A DNA stretch of 52,346 bases from NCBI RefSeq assembly GCF_002995785.1, contig NZ_PVXO01000058.1, forward strand, positions 1 to 52,346, read 5' to 3'. The notes below the pieces were generated by a model that searched no databases, was not told where the DNA came from, and saw only the letters and a program-made list of their open reading frames with translations. Both the position numbers and the translations under genes were made by a program. The stretch's first letter is position 1. Each line of letters starts with the position of its first letter. Shown piece after piece: positions 32,047 to 40,480 of the stretch. Origin of the DNA: Clostridium liquoris. Its GTDB lineage: Bacteria; Bacillota; Clostridia; Clostridiales; Clostridiaceae.

Positions 32047-32997
32047 ATGGCAACATTAAAAGAATTAACTAACATTCCTGACAGAATAACTAGCGGACAT
32101 AGGATGTGTGCAGGCTGCGGAGCCCCAATGGTAGTGAAATGGGTTATGAAGGCTATAAAGCCAGAACATAAAGCAGTTGTATGTAATGCTACAGGATGTC
32201 TTGAAGTTTCAACAACTTTATATCCTTATTCTGCATGGACAGATTCCTATATTCATACGGCTTTTGAAAATGCAGCTGCCACTTTAAGTGGTGTGGAATC
32301 TTCATACAGAGCTATGAAAGAGAGAGGGACGGTTAATGAGAAATATAAATTTGTAGCCTTTGGCGGAGATGGCGGTACTTATGATATAGGGCTGCAATCA
32401 TTGTCTGGTGCTATGGAAAGAGGACATGATATGCTCTATGTTTGCTATAATAATGGAGCTTATATGAATACAGGAATTCAAAGATCCTCAGCTACACCAG
32501 CAGGAGCTGATACTACAACTACACCACAGGGGAAGGAATCCCTTGGTAAACCCCAATTTGGCAAAGACTTGACTTCTATAATGGCAGCACATAATCTTCC
32601 CTTTGTGGCCCAAACTGTTCCTGTAATGCCAGGGAATAAATATATGATGGATCTTTATAATAAAGCAAATAGAGCTATAAATGAATTTTATGGAGCAAAG
32701 TTTATAAATGTACTGACACCATGTTCAAGAGGTTGGAGATGTGATACCCAATCAGAATTGGATTTAATAAAGTTAGCAGTGGAAACCTGTTATTGGCCGC
32801 TTTATGAAGTAGTTAATGGAGAATACAAATTAAATTATAAGCCAAAGCAAAAACTACCAGTAGAGGAGTGGCTAAAACCTCAGGGTAGGTTTAAACACCT
32901 ATTCAAATCAAAAGAAGGAATAAATACAATTGCTGAAGTTCAAGAAGAGATAGACAGAAGATGGAAAAGGCTTTTGTTTCTCTGTGGAGAAGAATAG
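32047..32997 (+). CDS. porB: 2-oxoacid:ferredoxin oxidoreductase, beta subunit
   Basis: A 316-aa TPP-binding subunit: GHRMCAGCGAP (Fe-S Cys and TPP region), CNATGCLEVSTTLYPYSAW, FAFGGDGGTYDIGLQSLSGAMERGHD (Mg-TPP motif GDGGT...N) and YNNGAYMNTGIQRSSATP. ATG 32047 is preferred over GTG 32038, since the AGGGGGTGGA site overlaps the latter. Inside the gene the 12 bases 32326-32337 equal the core of the dispersed repeat (GGGACGGTTAAT, read as G-T-V-N); the frame stays open there. Confidence 0.92.
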   Translation: MATLKELTNIPDRITSGHRMCAGCGAPMVVKWVMKAIKPEHKAVVCNATGCLEVSTTLYPYSAWTDSYIHTAFENAAATLSGVESSYRAMKERGTVNEKYKFVAFGGDGGTYDIGLQSLSGAMERGHDMLYVCYNNGAYMNTGIQRSSATPAGADTTTTPQGKESLGKPQFGKDLTSIMAAHNLPFVAQTVPVMPGNKYMMDLYNKANRAINEFYGAKFINVLTPCSRGWRCDTQSELDLIKLAVETCYWPLYEVVNGEYKLNYKPKQKLPVEEWLKPQGRFKHLFKSKEGINTIAEVQEEIDRRWKRLLFLCGEE

Positions 32998-33019
32998 AAA
33001 TATAAAAATAGTAAGAATA

Positions 33020-33034
33020 GGGGACAGTTAATAA
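33020..33034 (+). repeat. Half copy GGGGACAGTTAATAA
   Basis: Exact repeat end, 22 bp after the porB stop and facing the YkgJ-like gene. No partner end is seen within 200 bp. Confidence 0.6.
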
Positions 33035-33063
33035 TAAAGATGAGTTTTAAGGAGTAATTCTAA

Positions 33064-33792
33064 TTACTCCTTATTTCTATATATTTCTTTAAATCCATCT
33101 TTAAACCAAGAAGGTATGCCTTTATATAAAGCTTTAAATTCACTGCCGTTTGGTACACTAAGTTTTTTATATCTAGTTATATTCATAGACAACATACTTA
33201 TGCTGTACATGCCAATATTATTAATAGATGGATTAAGTTTTACCACATGAGTACCATTGGCACACTCTTCATTAGGTGTAATAGTTAAAAATTTTCTACA
33301 GTTAAATGTTCTTACAGGATATATAAGACAAGTCCCTTCTTCACATAAAAAAGCGCATGGAATTTTTTCTTTTAGATAATTTAGAGCATGAGCTGAATTT
33401 TCATTTATTTCACTGCTAGTAGGCAGCAATGGTAGTATTTTATCTATTTTATCTTTAAAAACATCTTTTTCTTCTTCAGTAAAATTATTTTCTACATACT
33501 CCCTTATTAACTCAGCTTCTACCGCAGTACAGTCCACATAAAGACAGCAGCAATGTGAACAGCCCTTTTTACATGAAGCATACTGTTCAAATTCTTTGTT
33601 ACCCTCATCATACAGTTCATAGATTTTTTTTAATAAATATTTTCCTTTAGAAACTCCTAAATCGCCTACAGCAATTTCTTTCAGGAGAAGATTTGAAATT
33701 TCATCATAAATTTTATTTGTCTTAGTCTCATTGTAGACCATATCTACACCCAAATAGTTTTTACCAAGACTTTTAAATTTCTCTTTACCCAA
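33064..33792 (-). CDS. YkgJ-family zinc/iron-binding cysteine-cluster protein
   Basis: A 242-aa cytoplasmic protein whose core has the Cys cluster CKKGCSHCCC (about residues 80-89) and later Cys in AFLCEEGTCLIYPVRTFNCRKFL, the pattern of the YkgJ/CxxCxxCC family (metal-chelating, function unknown). The best start is TTG 33792, 4 nt after AGGCGGTGAT; ATGs at 33798 and 33810 overlap or precede that site. It is transcribed away from the glyoxalase gene; promoters of both must lie in 33793-33934. Confidence 0.75.
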   Translation of the reverse strand: MGKEKFKSLGKNYLGVDMVYNETKTNKIYDEISNLLLKEIAVGDLGVSKGKYLLKKIYELYDEGNKEFEQYASCKKGCSHCCCLYVDCTAVEAELIREYVENNFTEEEKDVFKDKIDKILPLLPTSSEINENSAHALNYLKEKIPCAFLCEEGTCLIYPVRTFNCRKFLTITPNEECANGTHVVKLNPSINNIGMYSISMLSMNITRYKKLSVPNGSEFKALYKGIPSWFKDGFKEIYRNKE

Positions 33793-33934
33793 TAACATCA
33801 CCGCCTGCATTGATTATATTATAAATAAGTTTTGTGGACAAGTTTAATAAAAATTCAATTCAGAAAATTAATATAACAACCTTTTATTATATGTTACAAT
33901 TAATATAAATAATTTAAGTGGTGAGGTGTTTTAA

Positions 33935-34303
33935 ATGAAGTTTAAATTTGATCACAATAATATTAATGTATTGGATTTGGAGAGAAGTGTTAATTTTTAT
34001 AAGGAAGCTCTTGGTTTTCAGGAAGTAAAAAGACATCATTCATCAGATGGCAGCTTTATTTTAGCCTTTCTAAAAGGTAGTGAAGCTGAACATATGATTG
34101 AGCTTACATGGCTTAGGGATAGAAAAGAACCTTATAATTTAGGAGATAATGAAATCCACATGGCAGTAAAAACTGATGATTTTAATGGTGCCTATAAAAA
34201 ACATAAGGATATGGGATGCATATGCTATGAAAACAAAGAAATGGGTCTTTATTTTATAGCTGATCCTGATGGATATTGGACTGAAATATTACCTGTAAAG
34301 TAA
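33935..34303 (+). CDS. gloA: Lactoylglutathione lyase-like glyoxalase (VOC fold)
   Basis: A 122-aa vicinal-oxygen-chelate protein. Metal ligands fit: H6 (KFDHNNINVLDL), E65-type Glu in EHMIELTW, H85-type in EIHMAVKTDDF and the final E in YWTEILPVK. It resembles GloA, which detoxifies methylglyoxal hemithioacetal; the thiol used in a clostridium is not known. GTGGTGAGGTG precedes ATG 33935. It is the first gene of a run that continues into folate genes with short gaps (17, 16 and 9 bp). Confidence 0.82.
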   Translation: MKFKFDHNNINVLDLERSVNFYKEALGFQEVKRHHSSDGSFILAFLKGSEAEHMIELTWLRDRKEPYNLGDNEIHMAVKTDDFNGAYKKHKDMGCICYENKEMGLYFIADPDGYWTEILPVK

Positions 34304-34319
34304 GCAACAAGGAGTAGAT

Positions 34320-34805
34320 ATGGACAATAATTTATACAAAGTTAATAAAATACTTAACAGTGAAAAATACAAAGAATATCTTAAGAAGAATAATGAATGT
34401 GAAATGGACAGAGAGTTTTGCAAACATGATATAGATCATTTTTTAGATGTGGCTAGAATTGCTTATATAATTTGCTTAGAAAAAGGATTAAATTATTCTA
34501 AGGAAGTTATATATGCCATAGCTATTTTACATGACATAGGAAGATGGATGGAATATGAAAAAGGTATTCCTCATGAAGAAGCAAGCGAAATTCTAGCCAA
34601 GGAACTATTGAGGGAGGCAGGGTTTTCTGAGTATGAAGAAAATTTGATATTGCAGGCTATACTTTCTCATAGAAAACATGGAGAAGGAGAATTAAATTTT
34701 ATAATATATAAAAGTGACAAGCTTTCAAGAAAATGTTTTACTTGTGGTGCAGAGCAAAAATGCAATTGGAATAAGGATAAGAAAAACTTTAACATATTAT
34801 ATTAG
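34320..34805 (+). CDS. HD-domain phosphohydrolase
   Basis: A 161-aa single-domain HD protein: HDIDHFLDVARIAY, AILHDIGRWMEYEKGIPHEEAS and ILSHRKHG supply the metal ligands. The end has a small CFTCGAEQKCNW Cys cluster. It lies directly before folP, 16 bp apart. In many clostridia an HD protein sits at this spot in folate clusters, so a role in pterin phosphate removal or nucleotide hydrolysis is conceivable but unproven. AAGGAGTAG precedes the ATG. Confidence 0.8.
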   Translation: MDNNLYKVNKILNSEKYKEYLKKNNECEMDREFCKHDIDHFLDVARIAYIICLEKGLNYSKEVIYAIAILHDIGRWMEYEKGIPHEEASEILAKELLREAGFSEYEENLILQAILSHRKHGEGELNFIIYKSDKLSRKCFTCGAEQKCNWNKDKKNFNILY

Positions 34806-34820
34806 GCAGGAGGCGGCAAA

Positions 34821-35630
34821 ATGAAAATAGGAAATAAAGAATTTAAGTTTGGTGAAAGAACTTACATAATGGGAATATTAAATGTAACTCCAGATTCCTT
34901 TTCAGATGGCGGGAAGTTTAATGATTTAGAAAGAGCAGTGCAGCATGCAAAAGAGATGATAGATGACGGAGCAGATATAATTGATGTTGGAGGGGAATCC
35001 ACAAGGCCAAATCATACCCCAGTAAGTGAAGAAGAGGAAATAAACAGGGTAATTCCTATAATAAAAGAGCTTAGAAAGCATTTTGATATACCTATTTCTA
35101 TAGATACATATAAGGGAAAAGTAGCTGAGCTTTCAATAGAGGCTGGAGCAAACCTTATTAATGATGTCTGGGGATTTAAGAAAGATCCATATATTGCTGA
35201 GGTAGCTGCAAAGTATGATGTATCTTGTTGTTTAATGCACAATAGAGATAATACTGAATATAAAAATTTTATTGAGGATATGCTTAAAGATTTACAGGAA
35301 TCTGTAGACATAGCATTAAGGGCAGGGGTTAAAAAAGAAAATATAATTTTGGATCCAGGCATAGGTTTTGCAAAAACTTATGAACAAAATCTTGAAGCTA
35401 TGAATAACTTAGAAAGATTATCAGAGTTAGGTTATCCAGTTCTTTTAGGAACTTCAAGAAAATCTATGATAGGCAATGCCTTAAATTTACCTTCAAATGA
35501 AAGAGTGGAAGGAACTGTGGCAACTACAGTTATAGGAATTATGAAAAATTGTGATTTTGTAAGAGTACATGATGTATTGGAAAATAAAAGAGCAGCAATG
35601 ATGACTGATGCTATAATAAGAAGAAAATAG
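34821..35630 (+). CDS. folP: Dihydropteroate synthase
   Basis: A 269-aa TIM barrel that joins p-aminobenzoate to 6-hydroxymethyl-dihydropterin diphosphate, the sulfonamide target. Signatures: MGILNVTPDSFSDGGKF (pterin/PPi loop), DVGGESTRPNH, the NDVWGFK strand, and C-terminal LGTSRKSMI and VRVHDV. GCAGGAGGCGG precedes ATG 34821. The FolB-FolK gene follows 9 bp later. Confidence 0.95.
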   Translation: MKIGNKEFKFGERTYIMGILNVTPDSFSDGGKFNDLERAVQHAKEMIDDGADIIDVGGESTRPNHTPVSEEEEINRVIPIIKELRKHFDIPISIDTYKGKVAELSIEAGANLINDVWGFKKDPYIAEVAAKYDVSCCLMHNRDNTEYKNFIEDMLKDLQESVDIALRAGVKKENIILDPGIGFAKTYEQNLEAMNNLERLSELGYPVLLGTSRKSMIGNALNLPSNERVEGTVATTVIGIMKNCDFVRVHDVLENKRAAMMTDAIIRRK

Positions 35631-35639
35631 GTGATATTT

Positions 35640-36503
35640 TTGGATAAGATAATAGTAAAAGACTTTGAAATATTTGCAAATCATGGAGTTTTTCAAGAGG
35701 AAAAGGTGTTAGGACAAAAATTTATAGTTTCTTTAGAATTGGATATATCCACCAGAGAAGCAGCACTAACTGGAGATTTAACTAGATCTGTAAACTATGG
35801 AGAGCTATGTCATAAAATAGAAAATGAAATACAAAAGGAAAGCTATGACTTAATAGAAACTGTGGCAGAAAAAATAGCAGAGTTTATTTTATTGGAATAC
35901 CCTTTAGTTAAAGGGGTTAAGGTAAATTTAAAAAAGCCTTGGGCACCTATTTTAAGACATTTAGAATATGTAGCTGTAGAGATATATAGAAAAAGAAGTA
36001 GAGCATTTATAGCATTAGGTTCTAACATGGGTGATAAGCAGAAAAATCTTTTGGATGCCATAGATAAAATTAAAGCTTCTAAGCATACTAAGGTCGAAAA
36101 AGTATCATCTTTCATAACCACGGAACCTTGGGGATATCTTGACCAAGATAAGTTTTTAAATGGAGTTATTGAAGTGGATACTATATTGCCTCCAAAGGAA
36201 CTTGTAAGATTTTTATTAAATATAGAAAAAGAGTTAAAAAGAGAGAGAATAATAAAATGGGGACCTAGAACTATAGATTTAGATGTTATTCTCTATGATG
36301 ATTTAATAACAGAAGATGAGGAAATTTTACTTCCACATCCAAGAATGCAGGATAGAATGTTTGTACTAGAACCATTGGCAGAAATAGCTCCTTATTTGAT
36401 GCATCCAGTATTACATAAAAGAATAATTCAGCTTAAAGAAGAGCTGGAAAATAGAGAAAAAAATATGGAGGGCTATAATGGAAAGAAACCTAGAGGAATA
36501 TAA
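35640..36503 (+). CDS. folK: Dihydroneopterin aldolase - HPPK fusion (FolB-FolK)
   Basis: A 287-aa bifunctional protein. Residues 1-120 are FolB (MDKIIVKDFEIFANHGVFQEE, SVNYGELC, LIETVAEKIAEFIL); residues about 123-280 are FolK (AFIALGSNMGDKQKNL, TTEPWGYLDQDKFLNGV, RTIDLDVILYDD, LPHPRMQDRMFVLEPLAEIAP). It converts dihydroneopterin to hydroxymethyl-dihydropterin and then pyrophosphorylates it. TTG 35640 is preferred over GTG 35631 because TAGGTGAT lies before it and because the family begins here. Such fusions are known in Firmicutes. The end overlaps the DUF1653 gene by 26 bp. Confidence 0.92.
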   Translation: MDKIIVKDFEIFANHGVFQEEKVLGQKFIVSLELDISTREAALTGDLTRSVNYGELCHKIENEIQKESYDLIETVAEKIAEFILLEYPLVKGVKVNLKKPWAPILRHLEYVAVEIYRKRSRAFIALGSNMGDKQKNLLDAIDKIKASKHTKVEKVSSFITTEPWGYLDQDKFLNGVIEVDTILPPKELVRFLLNIEKELKRERIIKWGPRTIDLDVILYDDLITEDEEILLPHPRMQDRMFVLEPLAEIAPYLMHPVLHKRIIQLKEELENREKNMEGYNGKKPRGI

Positions 36504-36732
36504 AGGGAAAATATTTAGGCATTTCAAGGGAGATCTATATTTATTGCTGGATATTGCCATTCATTCTGAAACAAGAGAAAAATTAGTTATATATAAAGCA
36601 CTTTATGGTTCCTGTGGTGTTTTTGCAAGACCTTATGATATGTTTAATGAAGAAGTTCCAGCCGAGAAAGAAAATCCAACAGGTCAAAAGTATAGATTTG
36701 AATATATAAAAGTAGAAAGTATAAAAAAGTAA
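36478..36732 (+). CDS. DUF1653 family protein
   Basis: An 84-aa protein with YKGKIFRHFKGDLYLLLDIAIHSETREKLVIYKALYG and RPYDMFNEEV, the pattern of the DUF1653 family (a small SH3-like beta fold, function unknown, often in operon ends). TATGGAGG precedes ATG 36478, inside the end of folB-folK, so it is probably translated in a coupled way. The transcript ends at the strong terminator 36748. Confidence 0.88.
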   Translation: MERNLEEYKGKIFRHFKGDLYLLLDIAIHSETREKLVIYKALYGSCGVFARPYDMFNEEVPAEKENPTGQKYRFEYIKVESIKK

Positions 36733-36747
36733 AATACGTAAATTAAC

Positions 36748-36788
36748 AACACCGATGGGTTAAATTAAAACCATCGGTGTTATTTTTA
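36748..36788 (+). terminator. Rho-independent terminator of the folate operon
   Basis: AACACCGATGG (36748-36758) pairs perfectly with CCATCGGTGTT (36771-36781), followed by ATTTTTATT. Confidence 0.93.
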
Positions 36789-36798
36789 TTGGTTTGTT

Positions 36799-36862
36799 GG
36801 GGACAGGTATCAACTTTTAAGCTTTTAGGCAAGCAATTTAATAGAAAGATATTAACCGTCCC
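36799..36862. repeat. 64-bp palindromic repeat, copy 1
   Basis: Ends GGGGACAGGTATCAACTTTT (36799-36818) and TTAACCGTCCC; core has GGCAAGCAATTTAATAG. Exactly 64 bp, as copies at 42811 and 49393. It lies just after the folate operon terminator. Confidence 0.8.
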
Positions 36863-37006
36863 TATTAATATCTTTATGAAAAATACTTACGTCTTAAGAA
36901 ATTTGTAAGAATTGTTAGTACATTTGTAAGAAATATAGACAATAATTTTTAAAATCCATGTTATACAATTATACATATGAAATCATTGTAGGGATGGGGA
37001 TAGCTA

Positions 37007-37570
37007 ATGAAAAAAGTGGGATTAACAATAACAACTATAATGGTAGCTATTTTAGCAATTATGGTAATTAATAAAACTCTAATGTTTAAACATGGGGATT
37101 CAGATATATCCAATAGAATATATAGATATATGAAAAGTGGGAGAAATCAAAGGAAAGTATTTAAAGATGCAATTGCTTTAAATGACAACAATTCTTCAAA
37201 TGCATGTGTTTATTTTGTGGCTGAAGTTTTAAGAAAGAATGATATATCAGTTGCAAAGGAAACAGCCAATACAACTCAACTTATAAATGTTTTAAAAAAT
37301 AGAGGTTGGAAGAAAGATAATAATTATAAAAATTTAAATCCGGGAGATATAGTTTTTACAACAGATAGCTTAGGAAATAAAAATGGTGTCCCAAGTCATG
37401 CTTATGTGTTTATGGGCTGGGTAAATGAAGGCAGCTATGATTATGCTTATATATGTGATAATCAGGCGAGAGATTATAAAAACAAAATTTATCATATTAG
37501 GAATATTAAAAATAGGGATACCGTAAATGGAATATCAAAAGATGCTTTTAGTTTCTTCATGAAGTTTTAA
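37007..37570 (+). CDS. Exported CHAP/NlpC-like cysteine peptidase or amidase
   Basis: A 187-aa protein with an N-terminal membrane anchor or uncleaved signal (about 4-24) and a C-terminal domain with a Cys-His arrangement: SSNACVYFVAEVLRK (Cys near residue 67), GDIVFTTD, and PSHAYVFMGWV (His near 125). This fits the NlpC/P60-CHAP papain-like fold that cuts peptidoglycan. The start ATG 37007 has GGGGATAG upstream. It precedes a two-component system by 64 bp, and may be controlled by it; that is a guess from position. Confidence 0.7.
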   Translation: MKKVGLTITTIMVAILAIMVINKTLMFKHGDSDISNRIYRYMKSGRNQRKVFKDAIALNDNNSSNACVYFVAEVLRKNDISVAKETANTTQLINVLKNRGWKKDNNYKNLNPGDIVFTTDSLGNKNGVPSHAYVFMGWVNEGSYDYAYICDNQARDYKNKIYHIRNIKNRDTVNGISKDAFSFFMKF

Positions 37571-37634
37571 CATAATTAGGCATTTAGACTAGCTAATTAG
37601 AAGATGGTATAATGTTTAAAAGGGAGTGAGGGAA

Positions 37635-38324
37635 GTGCAAGAATATAATGTTTTAGTAGTTGATGATGACAATGAAATAAGAGAATCAATTGAAATATAT
37701 TTAAAAAATGAAGGAATTAGAGTAATTGGAGCCTGTGATGGGGTAGAGGCTTTAGCAGCACTAGAAAAGCAAGAAATTCATCTTATTATAATGGATATTA
37801 TGATGCCAAAAATGGATGGTATAAAGGCAACCTTTAAGATTAGAGAAAGCAAAAATATTCCTATTATAATGCTTTCAGCCAAATCAGAAGATACAGATAA
37901 AATACTTGGGCTTAACATAGGTGCTGATGATTATGTAACCAAACCTTTTAATCCATTAGAGCTTGTAGCAAGAGTGAAATCCCAATTAAGAAGATATACA
38001 AACTTTGGGCACTTTAAGGAAGAAGATGAAATACAAATAAGAGGCATCAGCTTGAATAAAGGTACAAAAACAATAAATGTAAATGGAGAAGAAGTAAGTT
38101 TAACTCCTACTGAATATAAGATATTGGAGCTGCTTATGGAGAATAAAGGAAGGGTTTTTTCCATAGCAGAAATTTACACAAAAGTGTGGAATGAGCCTTT
38201 TTATAATGGCGAAAATACAGTAGCTGTACATATAAGAAGATTAAGAGAGAAGATTGAAATTAATCCTAAAGAACCTGAATATCTGAAGGTGGTGTGGGGG
38301 ATTGGCTACAAAATCGAAAAATAG
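37635..38324 (+). CDS. OmpR-family response regulator
   Basis: A 229-aa regulator: receiver domain with VVDDDNEIRES, phospho-acceptor D54 (IIMDIMMPKMDG) and K in VTKPFNPLEL, then a winged-helix DNA-binding domain (about 135-229, LTPTEYKILELLMENKGRVFSIAEIY...AVHIRRLREKIE). GTG 37635 is preferred, with GGGAG 8 bp upstream; GTG 37626 is an alternative. The end overlaps the kinase start by 23 bp, so the two are coupled. Confidence 0.92.
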   Translation: MQEYNVLVVDDDNEIRESIEIYLKNEGIRVIGACDGVEALAALEKQEIHLIIMDIMMPKMDGIKATFKIRESKNIPIIMLSAKSEDTDKILGLNIGADDYVTKPFNPLELVARVKSQLRRYTNFGHFKEEDEIQIRGISLNKGTKTINVNGEEVSLTPTEYKILELLMENKGRVFSIAEIYTKVWNEPFYNGENTVAVHIRRLREKIEINPKEPEYLKVVWGIGYKIEK

Positions 38325-40257
38325 ATATGTATATAAATTACTTTTTATAATATGCATATATATGTTTGGAATAGCAATGCTTTCAGGGTTTGATATTATT
38401 AAAAATAAGGGGTTTATTCAAAAGGACCCTTATTTTAAAAGTCATTCTTTCAAAGGAGACTTATTAGAGTATTTTGAGAATGTTCAAATTTTAACTACTG
38501 AAATTAAAGAAGATTTACAAAAGGTAGAAGACAAGAATGATACTTCAAAAATTAACTCATACTATGATAAGGTTAAGGCTCAAGTGGATTCAAAACAATC
38601 ATTAAGGTATTATATTAAAAATAAAAACAGTGGTGAAATATATACTAATATTAAAAATTTAAATAATGTAGATGACTATATAAATAATAATGCTATGTAT
38701 GTTGAAAAGTTTCCAAAGGTTTCTGATAATATGGGTGAACTGCAGAGTATTAACAATTGGTTTCAAAGAAATAATTTTGAAGGCAGTTTCATATTTATTA
38801 AAACTACAGAAGTATATAGTCAAATGCAGAAAAATTACATATATTACAATTCTATAAGAGAAAGAGTTATTAAAGAAGTAATTTTAGGAAGTATATCATT
38901 GGTCATAGCAATATGCTTATTTGTGTTTTTATGGTTAAGTTTAAGGAATGAAAGTAACTATGTAAATATAGAAGGTAGATATGAAAAAATACCATTGGAT
39001 TTAAGAGCATTTATGTTTCTAATATGTAGCTTTATTATGTTAATTTATTTAAAAAATGTGAGCTTTTTTTATAAACCTATTGATATTAGACAATTCATAA
39101 TACTTACCATGGTGACTATATATTGCCTATACCTTATGGTCAATATCCATTCTGCCTTCAGGTTATTAACTCATAAAGAAGAGTTATCAGAACAATTAGG
39201 GAGAAGCATAGCTGGTCAAATTATTTTATTAACTCATGAGGGATTTGCTGTTAAAGTAGCTTTGCTTAAGGAAATTTCACTATTTGTGGCTACTGCTCTA
39301 TTTGGGATGTTCTTTATACTTGGAATAATTGGAGTGGTTACTAATAACAAGCTGGCTTTATTTTTTTCATTTGTCTATGGGGTGATTTATTTTATGATTG
39401 TTCCTCTACATACATTAAAAAAAGTATCAGCCTTAAATAAAATAATAGAGGGAACAGATGCTATAGTTTCAGGTGATTTAGATTATGTTATAGAGGAGAC
39501 TGGAGACAGCAATTTTATAAAGATATCTCAAAATATCAATAATATGAAGGAAAGCTTTAAAAAATCTGTTGAAAGTCAAATAAAGAGTGAAAGATTCAAA
39601 ACTGAACTTATAACTAATGTATCACATGATCTCAAAACACCTCTAACCTCCATAATAAATTATGTAAGTTTGTTAAAAAAAGATGATATATCTCAGGAAG
39701 ATAGAAAAAAGTATATAGATGTTTTAGAGCAAAAATCTCAAAGACTTAAAGTGCTTATAGAGGATCTTTTTGAAGCTTCTAAAGTTTCAAGCGGTGCTGT
39801 TGAACTTAATATTGAAAAAGTTGATATTGCATCATTATTAAGGCAGGCTTTGGGAGAATTCGATAACAAGATAACTAGTTCTTCTTTAATTTTTAAAACT
39901 AATATTCCTGTAGAAGAAGTGCATTTAAATCTGGACGGCAAAAGAACTTGGAGAGTATTTGAAAACTTAATAGGCAATGCACTGAAATATTCTCAACCTA
40001 ATTCAAGGGTATATATTGATCTCATTGAACAAGATGAAAAAGTAATAATAACTATAAAAAATATGTCTTCCTATGAAATGAATTTTGATGTTAGCGAGAT
40101 TTTTGAAAGATTTAAAAGAGGGGATAAAGCTAGAAGCACTGAAGGATCTGGTTTAGGGTTATCCATTGCAAAAAGTATAGTGGAATTACAAGGCGGTAAG
40201 ATGAGAATTGATATTGACGGTGATTTATTTAAAGTTACAGTAGAGTTTAAGAAATAA
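38302..40257 (+). CDS. Membrane sensor histidine kinase
   Basis: A 651-aa kinase: one helix (about 11-28), an extracytoplasmic sensor of some 160 residues, then a group of about five more helices (around 192-212, 231-249, 261-281, 327-348, 352-370), a linker, HisKA with H442 (ITNVSHDLKTPLTSI) and HATPase_c with N and G boxes (ENLIGNALKYS, GSGLGLSIAKSIV). The many extra helices after the sensor are unusual against the ordinary two-helix type. Start TTG 38302 follows AAGGTGGTGTGGGGG inside the end of the regulator gene. The signal is unknown. Confidence 0.92.
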   Translation: MATKSKNRYVYKLLFIICIYMFGIAMLSGFDIIKNKGFIQKDPYFKSHSFKGDLLEYFENVQILTTEIKEDLQKVEDKNDTSKINSYYDKVKAQVDSKQSLRYYIKNKNSGEIYTNIKNLNNVDDYINNNAMYVEKFPKVSDNMGELQSINNWFQRNNFEGSFIFIKTTEVYSQMQKNYIYYNSIRERVIKEVILGSISLVIAICLFVFLWLSLRNESNYVNIEGRYEKIPLDLRAFMFLICSFIMLIYLKNVSFFYKPIDIRQFIILTMVTIYCLYLMVNIHSAFRLLTHKEELSEQLGRSIAGQIILLTHEGFAVKVALLKEISLFVATALFGMFFILGIIGVVTNNKLALFFSFVYGVIYFMIVPLHTLKKVSALNKIIEGTDAIVSGDLDYVIEETGDSNFIKISQNINNMKESFKKSVESQIKSERFKTELITNVSHDLKTPLTSIINYVSLLKKDDISQEDRKKYIDVLEQKSQRLKVLIEDLFEASKVSSGAVELNIEKVDIASLLRQALGEFDNKITSSSLIFKTNIPVEEVHLNLDGKRTWRVFENLIGNALKYSQPNSRVYIDLIEQDEKVIITIKNMSSYEMNFDVSEIFERFKRGDKARSTEGSGLGLSIAKSIVELQGGKMRIDIDGDLFKVTVEFKK

Positions 40258-40369
40258 TAGTACATATTTAGGAGAGATTATGTGGAATAAAACTTGATAG
40301 TATTCTTATTTATATTTTTGATAAACAATCAGATAAGATTTTTTTCGTTAGATAAAAGTCTTCATAAAA

Positions 40370-40418
40370 ATATCTCCAACCACACACTTATGGCTGGAGA
40401 TATAAAAATTTTTCATTT
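40370..40418. terminator. Bidirectional terminator
   Basis: TATCTCCA (40371-40378) pairs with TGGAGATA (40395-40402), with further CC/GG pairing inside, A-rich before and TTTTTCATTTTTT after. It lies between the convergent kinase and AbgT genes. Confidence 0.75.
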
Positions 40419-40480
40419 TTTCATCTGTCTATTTGATAGGGGGCAGCTCAGTTCATTGAGACAGCCACCTTATATTTATG

